From the NCBI GenBank assembly GCA_964244115.1, contig CAXTHM010000030.1:1-42244 (forward strand): a stretch of 42,244 nt of DNA, written 5' to 3'. The number at the start of each line of letters is the position of its first letter. Positions within the stretch are counted from its first letter, which is position 1. Shown here piece by piece: positions 41,296 through 42,244 of the stretch. Origin of the DNA: CADCWK01 sp964244115 (GTDB taxonomy: Bacteria > Chloroflexota > Chloroflexia > Thermomicrobiales > UBA6265). The notes beneath the pieces are model-generated. The model searched no databases. It had not been told where the DNA came from and was given only the letters and a program-made list of their open reading frames with translations. The translations under genes and the position numbers were made by a program.

Positions 41296-42244
41296 CTAGA
41301 AGGACACCCCGTCGAGGATGTCATTGATCTGATCCGTGGCGTCCTCATCGGCCAACGTCTGGGGATCGGTCGTGAACTCGACGACGAGAATCTCGTCACT
41401 GCTAAGCGAGATGCAGTAGATGTCGCTGGCGAGATCATCCCCGTCAACGGAGTAGAAGGCATAGGCCTCGAGGTTACTTCCATCGTCGCTCGGGAAGATC
41501 AGATCGCCGTCGTCCCCACTGACGATCGCTGCTTCGCCATCGCTGCCGCCATTGCCACGGTCGGTGAGGACATCGAGGTAGTCGTCAAGGCAGGTCTCCG
41601 GGTCACCGTCCCCGTTGTTGGAGCCGGTAACGTTCAGGGTCAGGATGTCGGAGCTCAGCGTCAGGGCGTCGACGTCGTCCTCGCTGGACTCGTCCTCGAC
41701 CGTCCAGACATCCTCGTCCCACGTCAGCTCGTAGCCGTAGGTCGGGCTGGTGTAGGCGTTGCCATCGACCCCGTCGCCGCCCGACGAGTCGTCGCTGGCC
41801 TCCGGCGTCTCGTCGCTGTCGTCGCTGGCTTCCGGCGTCGCCTCGTCATCGTCGCTGGCCACCGGAGTGGCATCGTCGTCGCTGGCCACCGGCGTTGCCT
41901 CGTCCTCGTCGCTGGCTTCCGGCGTCGCGTCGTCGGAGCCGCTACCCGAGAAGGACAGGCTGTCGATGATCTCCTCGACCGCGGGGTAGCCGTCACCGAA
42001 GTAGTCGTCGATGAAGCCGCTGCGGTTGGTGAAGCCGACGATCACGTCGCTGTCCGGGTCCACCCGGCAGTCGATCATGACGATCTCGTCCTGCTCGTCA
42101 CCGGTGCTGGTGTTCGTCGAGACGGTCTGGTAAGCGACGGCGGAGCGGTCGTCCTCGCTGATCTCGAACGGGTCGCCGTCCTCATCGTCGAGCAGGTCCG
42201 CATCGGCGGGATCGACGTCGATCTCCTCCAGGAGCGTGGCGACG
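41296..42244 (-). CDS. Acidic secreted-type protein, 5' end outside the window
   Basis: The frame is open to the right edge, so the N-terminus (and presumably a signal peptide) lies beyond 42244; an internal ATG at 42078 is not the likely start. At least 315 residues are visible. Two domains of the same family as the 39357-40574 protein are separated by a tandem linker of ATPEASDD/ATPVASDD units (about five copies, roughly 41790-41940). The second domain opens YTSPTYGYELTWDEDVWTVE, followed by a Cys (PETCLDDYLDVL). The mature protein is extremely rich in Asp/Glu. Function unknown; the two neighbouring paralogs probably share a surface role. Confidence 0.75.
   Translation of the reverse strand, partial: VATLLEEIDVDPADADLLDDEDGDPFEISEDDRSAVAYQTVSTNTSTGDEQDEIVMIDCRVDPDSDVIVGFTNRSGFIDDYFGDGYPAVEEIIDSLSFSGSGSDDATPEASDEDEATPVASDDDATPVASDDDEATPEASDDSDETPEASDDSSGGDGVDGNAYTSPTYGYELTWDEDVWTVEDESSEDDVDALTLSSDILTLNVTGSNNGDGDPETCLDDYLDVLTDRGNGGSDGEAAIVSGDDGDLIFPSDDGSNLEAYAFYSVDGDDLASDIYCISLSSDEILVVEFTTDPQTLADEDATDQINDILDGVSF

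Overview
The window is about 70% GC and gene-dense, with strong Shine-Dalgarno sites and frequent GTG starts. Many exported proteins carry a signal peptide followed by an AQDATPA-type linker. Together with F420- and flavin-type oxidoreductases and GGGGAGAGG-type intergenic palindromes, this suggests a Thermomicrobia/Sphaerobacter-like member of the Chloroflexota. That placement is inference from style; no rRNA or other marker gene is present.

Left part (1-8.6 kb): mostly redox metabolism. It holds a truncated molybdopterin hydroxylase large subunit, a Pr6Pr-type membrane protein, a nitroreductase, a luciferase-like monooxygenase, a zinc alcohol dehydrogenase close to erythritol/L-threitol dehydrogenases, and an unusual MauE membrane domain fused to three consecutive thioredoxin-like domains. 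From 8.8 to 13.6 kb lies a family cluster on the minus strand: three paralogous Tat-exported proteins with Cys-rich tails, a secreted protein with two SnoaL/NTF2-like domains, and two decayed SnoaL fragments. Two of the Tat paralogs share a 583-bp stretch that appears identical, while their tails differ completely.

Middle (14-27.1 kb): a DinB-like protein, a BON-domain protein, a MerR regulator with two small followers, an F420/PPOX oxidoreductase, a large Thr/Pro-rich surface protein, a BKACE-family enzyme, RsgA, a VOC protein, an ABM-like protein, an FAD amine/amino-acid oxidase, a YkvA protein and a secreted protein.

Island (27.2-31.5 kb): a HigBA-like toxin-antitoxin pair with a small third gene leads into a clearly lower-GC block. 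That block holds a three-gene, translationally compact operon: a putative PD-(D/E)XK nuclease with a winged helix between its catalytic motifs, a complete small Ser/Thr protein kinase, and an unrecognised probable alpha/beta-barrel protein. This is the best candidate for an undescribed (perhaps anti-phage) system.

Right part (31.5-42.2 kb): a promoter, a well-conserved FMN riboswitch with a large P2 extension, and a terminator precede an oligopeptide-type ABC transporter operon. The operon has two permeases and two Tat-exported solute-binding proteins but no ATPase. It is followed by a PPOX-nitroreductase fusion. Riboswitch plus flavin/F420-type enzyme suggests flavin-related uptake. Several palindromic or MITE-like elements sit in the gaps. 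The window ends with two highly acidic secreted proteins, the last one cut by the window edge.
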